Below are positions 61,740-64,000 of a DNA stretch of 64,000 nt, in pieces. The stretch is from Brenneria nigrifluens DSM 30175 = ATCC 13028. GTDB lineage: Bacteria; Pseudomonadota; Gammaproteobacteria; Enterobacterales; Enterobacteriaceae. Within the stretch, counting starts at the first letter, position 1; the number at the start of each line of letters is the position of its first letter. Made by a program: the position numbers and the translations under genes. The notes beneath the pieces were generated by a model. It had not been told where the DNA came from, ran no database searches, and was given only the letters and a program-made list of their open reading frames with translations. Location of the stretch: NCBI RefSeq assembly GCF_005484965.1, contig NZ_CP034036.1, positions 3,100,001 to 3,164,000 on the forward strand, written 5' to 3'.

Positions 61740-62944
61740 CGCAGCTGCGCGACCGCGCGCGCCATACGTTTGGCGCCTTCAAGCAGCGTATCGATATCCG
61801 TGGCGATGGACAGGCGGAAGTACGGTGAAATGCCGTACGCCGCACCGGCCACCACGGCCACCCCTTCGCTCTCCAGCAGGTAGAGCACGACGTCGTTATC
61901 GCTGGTCAGGGTTTCGCCCTGCGGCGTCCGACGCCCCAGAATGCCCGCGCAGTTGACATAAAGATAAAAAGCGCCGTCCGGCAACCGGCAGCTCAGACCG
62001 GGAATGTCATTGACGGCCGCCGCCATCCGGTCGCGCCGCTGGCGATAGATTTCCCGGCTGCGCTCAATAAATTCGCTGCCGCTGGCCAGCGCCGCCAGCG
62101 CCGCCGCCTGGCTGACGGAACAGGCGTTGCTGGTCGACTGGGATTGCAGCGTTCCCATAGCGTTAATCAGCGCCTGCGGCCCCGCGGCGTAGCCGATGCG
62201 CCAGCCCGTCATGGCATAGGTTTTCGACACGCCGTTGACCACCAGCGTGCGGTCGGCCAGTGCGGGCTCCACCGCCAGCAGATGGGTGGGCGCGGCGCGG
62301 TCGAAACGGATGTGCTCGTAAATATCATCGGTCATGATCGCCAGCGTAGGGTGATCCAGTAACACGTCCGCCAGCGCCCGCAACTCGCCCTCGGAATAGC
62401 TCGCGCCGCTGGGATTGCCGGGCGAATTCAGCAACAGCCAGCGGCAATCGGGCGTAATGGCGGCGCGCAGTTGCTCCGCCGTCAGCTTAAAGCCATGTTC
62501 TTCCTGGCAGGGGACGATCAGCGGTTCGCCGTCACAGGCCAGCACCATATCGGGATAAGAGACCCAGAACGGGGCCGGAATCAATACCTTGTCGCCCGGT
62601 TCCAGCGTCGCGGCCAGCGCGTTGAAAATCGCGCTCTTGGCGCCGCAGGTGACGATAATATCGTCCGGCGCGAAATGCAGCCGGTTTTCCCGCCGGAACT
62701 TATCGGCAATCGCCTGACGCAGCGCCGGCGTGCCGTTATTCTGGGTATAGCGCGTCTCTCCCCGCTCTATCGCCGCACAGGCCGCCTGGCGGATAACTTC
62801 CGGCGTATCGAAATCCGGTTCGCCGGTCACCAGGTTGACGATGGACCTGCCCGCGCGGCGCAATGCGTTGGCGCGATCGGCCGCGGTGCTGCTGGGCGAG
62901 GTTTTTATGCGGGTAATACGTGAAGCGATGTGGATTGCACTCAT
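61736..62944 (-). CDS. Class I aminotransferase, aspartate aminotransferase-like
   Basis: 402 residues, subgroup I-gamma type. LVTGEPDFDTPE, YTQNNGTPALRQAIA, the NSPGNPSGA loop, and the PLP lysine in NGVSKTYAMTGWRIGYAAGP are all present. It resembles the AatA/AspC-like enzymes of bacteria that use Asp, Glu or prephenate. The ATG at 62944 has AGGAG 7 nt upstream; the longer reading frame to 63109 has no support. It is divergent from nac and translationally coupled to the downstream exporter. Nitrogen regulation through Nac is possible (inference). Confidence 0.9.
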   Translation of the reverse strand: MSAIHIASRITRIKTSPSSTAADRANALRRAGRSIVNLVTGEPDFDTPEVIRQAACAAIERGETRYTQNNGTPALRQAIADKFRRENRLHFAPDDIIVTCGAKSAIFNALAATLEPGDKVLIPAPFWVSYPDMVLACDGEPLIVPCQEEHGFKLTAEQLRAAITPDCRWLLLNSPGNPSGASYSEGELRALADVLLDHPTLAIMTDDIYEHIRFDRAAPTHLLAVEPALADRTLVVNGVSKTYAMTGWRIGYAAGPQALINAMGTLQSQSTSNACSVSQAAALAALASGSEFIERSREIYRQRRDRMAAAVNDIPGLSCRLPDGAFYLYVNCAGILGRRTPQGETLTSDNDVVLYLLESEGVAVVAGAAYGISPYFRLSIATDIDTLLEGAKRMARAVAQLR

Positions 62945-63248
62945 AACGAGCTCCTGATGCCGTATGGATGAAAAATACGGTAATGGAGAGACTCGCCGCC
63001 ACGCCAAGAGGAGTTTGTTCTGGTTCAATCGCGTTGGCTTATGGATAGGCATCAGCGATAGCATAAATGCATCATCACCGTGCACAAGGAGAGTCGGCCG
63101 GCGCCGCACGGCCGTTTATCCGGCTGTCGAAATAATTAATAACTATTTATTTACAATAGGTTAAATAAAACCATGACGCGGCGTAACAAAAATTGGCTTA
63201 AGGATTGCTTGAGCGTGGATAAGGTCTTTTATAACGAGGGCGATCACC
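62945..63248. other. Aminotransferase/nac divergent regulatory region
   Basis: 304 bp with no gene. It contains the sigma-54 promoter of nac (63194-63209). No clear NtrC site pair was identified by eye. Confidence 0.6.
63194..63209 (+). promoter_or_regulatory. Sigma-54 promoter of nac
   Basis: TGGCTTAAGGATTGCT has GG-N10-GC spacing and a perfect TTGCT -12 element. It is about 40 bp before the nac start. NtrC/sigma-54 control of nac is established in Klebsiella and E. coli. Confidence 0.8.
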
Positions 63249-64000
63249 ATGAATCTCAGGCGACTTAAGTATTTTGTGAAAATTGTCGATATCGGCAGTT
63301 TAACTCAGGCTGCTGACATTCTGCATATTGCCCAGCCGGCGTTAAGCCAGCAGCTCGCCACGCTGGAAAGCGAAGTGAAGCAGCAGTTGCTGATCCGCAC
63401 CAAACGCGGCGTCACGCCCACCGATGCCGGCAAGATCCTCTATACCCACGCCCAGGCGATCCTGCGGCAGTGCGAACGGGCGCAAAACGCCATCGACGGC
63501 TCCGCATTGCAGCTCTCCGGCACGGTGTCCGTGGGGCTGGCGCCCGGCACGGCGGCGACCAATCTGGCCCTGCCGCTGTTTGAGGCGGTCAGACAACAGC
63601 ACCCCGGCATCCTGCTTTATTACAACGAAAACTTCGGCACCACGCTGAGCGAACTGATTATGAGCGGGCGCATGGATATGGCGGTGTTGTACGGCAACCG
63701 CGATATCCACGGTCTGTCGTTTATCCCGTTGATGAAAGAAGATCTCTATCTGGTCAGCAGCGGCCCTGAAATCCCCGCCGGCCATACCATCGAACTGGAA
63801 CAGGTGGCGAAACAGGATCTGTTTCTGCCCCAGTCCTACAACTTTATGCGCAAAATCGTCAATGAGGCCTTTGCTTCGCGCGGCCTGGTGGGGCGGGTGG
63901 TGTGCGAAATCGAGTCCGCCACCACCCTGACGGCGGCGGTGGCCAGCGGCCATGGCGCCACCGTGCTGCCGGAATCCGCCGCGCGCGCCATGCTGGCGCC
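63249..64000 (+). CDS. nac: Nitrogen assimilation LysR regulator Nac (3' end outside window)
   Basis: About 250 residues are visible and the frame is open at the window edge. The N-terminus MNLRRLKYFVKIVDIGSLTQAADILHIAQPALSQQLATLE is almost that of E. coli and Klebsiella Nac (MNFRRLKYFVKIVDIGSLTQAA...), and LLIRTKRGVTPTDAGKILYTHA is identical or nearly so. Nac couples sigma-70 genes to nitrogen limitation and needs no small-molecule co-inducer. The upstream sigma-54 promoter supports the assignment. The effector domain is more divergent from E. coli than the DNA-binding part. Confidence 0.9.
   Translation, partial: MNLRRLKYFVKIVDIGSLTQAADILHIAQPALSQQLATLESEVKQQLLIRTKRGVTPTDAGKILYTHAQAILRQCERAQNAIDGSALQLSGTVSVGLAPGTAATNLALPLFEAVRQQHPGILLYYNENFGTTLSELIMSGRMDMAVLYGNRDIHGLSFIPLMKEDLYLVSSGPEIPAGHTIELEQVAKQDLFLPQSYNFMRKIVNEAFASRGLVGRVVCEIESATTLTAAVASGHGATVLPESAARAMLA

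Overview
The window reads as chromosome of a plant-associated or gut Enterobacterales species. Gene content (a hydrogenase-4 formate hydrogenlyase with a selenium-free formate dehydrogenase, a uhpABC-afuABC pair, nac, an ERIC repeat and an enterobacterial tRNA-Asn) points to the Pectobacteriaceae (Pectobacterium/Brenneria-like). The genus cannot be fixed from the sequence alone. Coding DNA is moderately GC-rich and densely packed. No phage, transposase or CRISPR is seen.

Layout. 1-5287 (minus): an FTR1/P19-type iron uptake operon (ftr1, p19, DUF2318 protein, partial FtsX-like permease) behind a good Fur box. 5374-23317: hydrogen metabolism. A lone hypC/hybG-like chaperone gene diverges from the complete hyfABCDEFGHIJ-hycI operon (6043-17423). 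Then come a chemoreceptor with an unusual leader carrying a coupled 21-codon ORF, a waaY-like kinase, hydN and a Cys140 fdhF, followed by the convergent activator fhlA (23417-25561). Both hyfA and hydN have sigma-54 promoters (GG-N10-GC), each preceded by a tandem pair of CGTCA-N4-TGNCG dyads that look like FhlA sites.

26296-29487: an aspartate/glutamate-type symporter, a HypT-like LysR regulator and an Asp/Glu racemase. 29586-37598: uhpABC next to afuABC, a hexose-phosphate sensing and ABC uptake unit. 37752-37827: tRNA-Asn with a near-consensus promoter. 38130-47143: L-rhamnose catabolism in a rearranged order (rhaAD, rhaSR, rhaB, rhaT, then fucO), with CRP sites and a 271-bp ERIC-type element inserted just upstream of rhaS.

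47197-54446: drug efflux (MFS pump, TetR, RND permease and adaptor, divergent TetR with two tandem operators). 54511-60131: a Tat-exported esterase, an O-acetylhomoserine sulfhydrylase-type enzyme and a TonB-dependent siderophore receptor. 60180-64000: a DHA2 exporter overlapping an aspartate-type aminotransferase, then nac (cut by the window end) behind a third sigma-54 promoter.

Together the window encodes fermentative formate disposal as H2, carbohydrate and sugar-phosphate scavenging, iron acquisition and export of toxic compounds. Most start codons were re-chosen from ribosome binding sites, and alternatives are stated in each entry.
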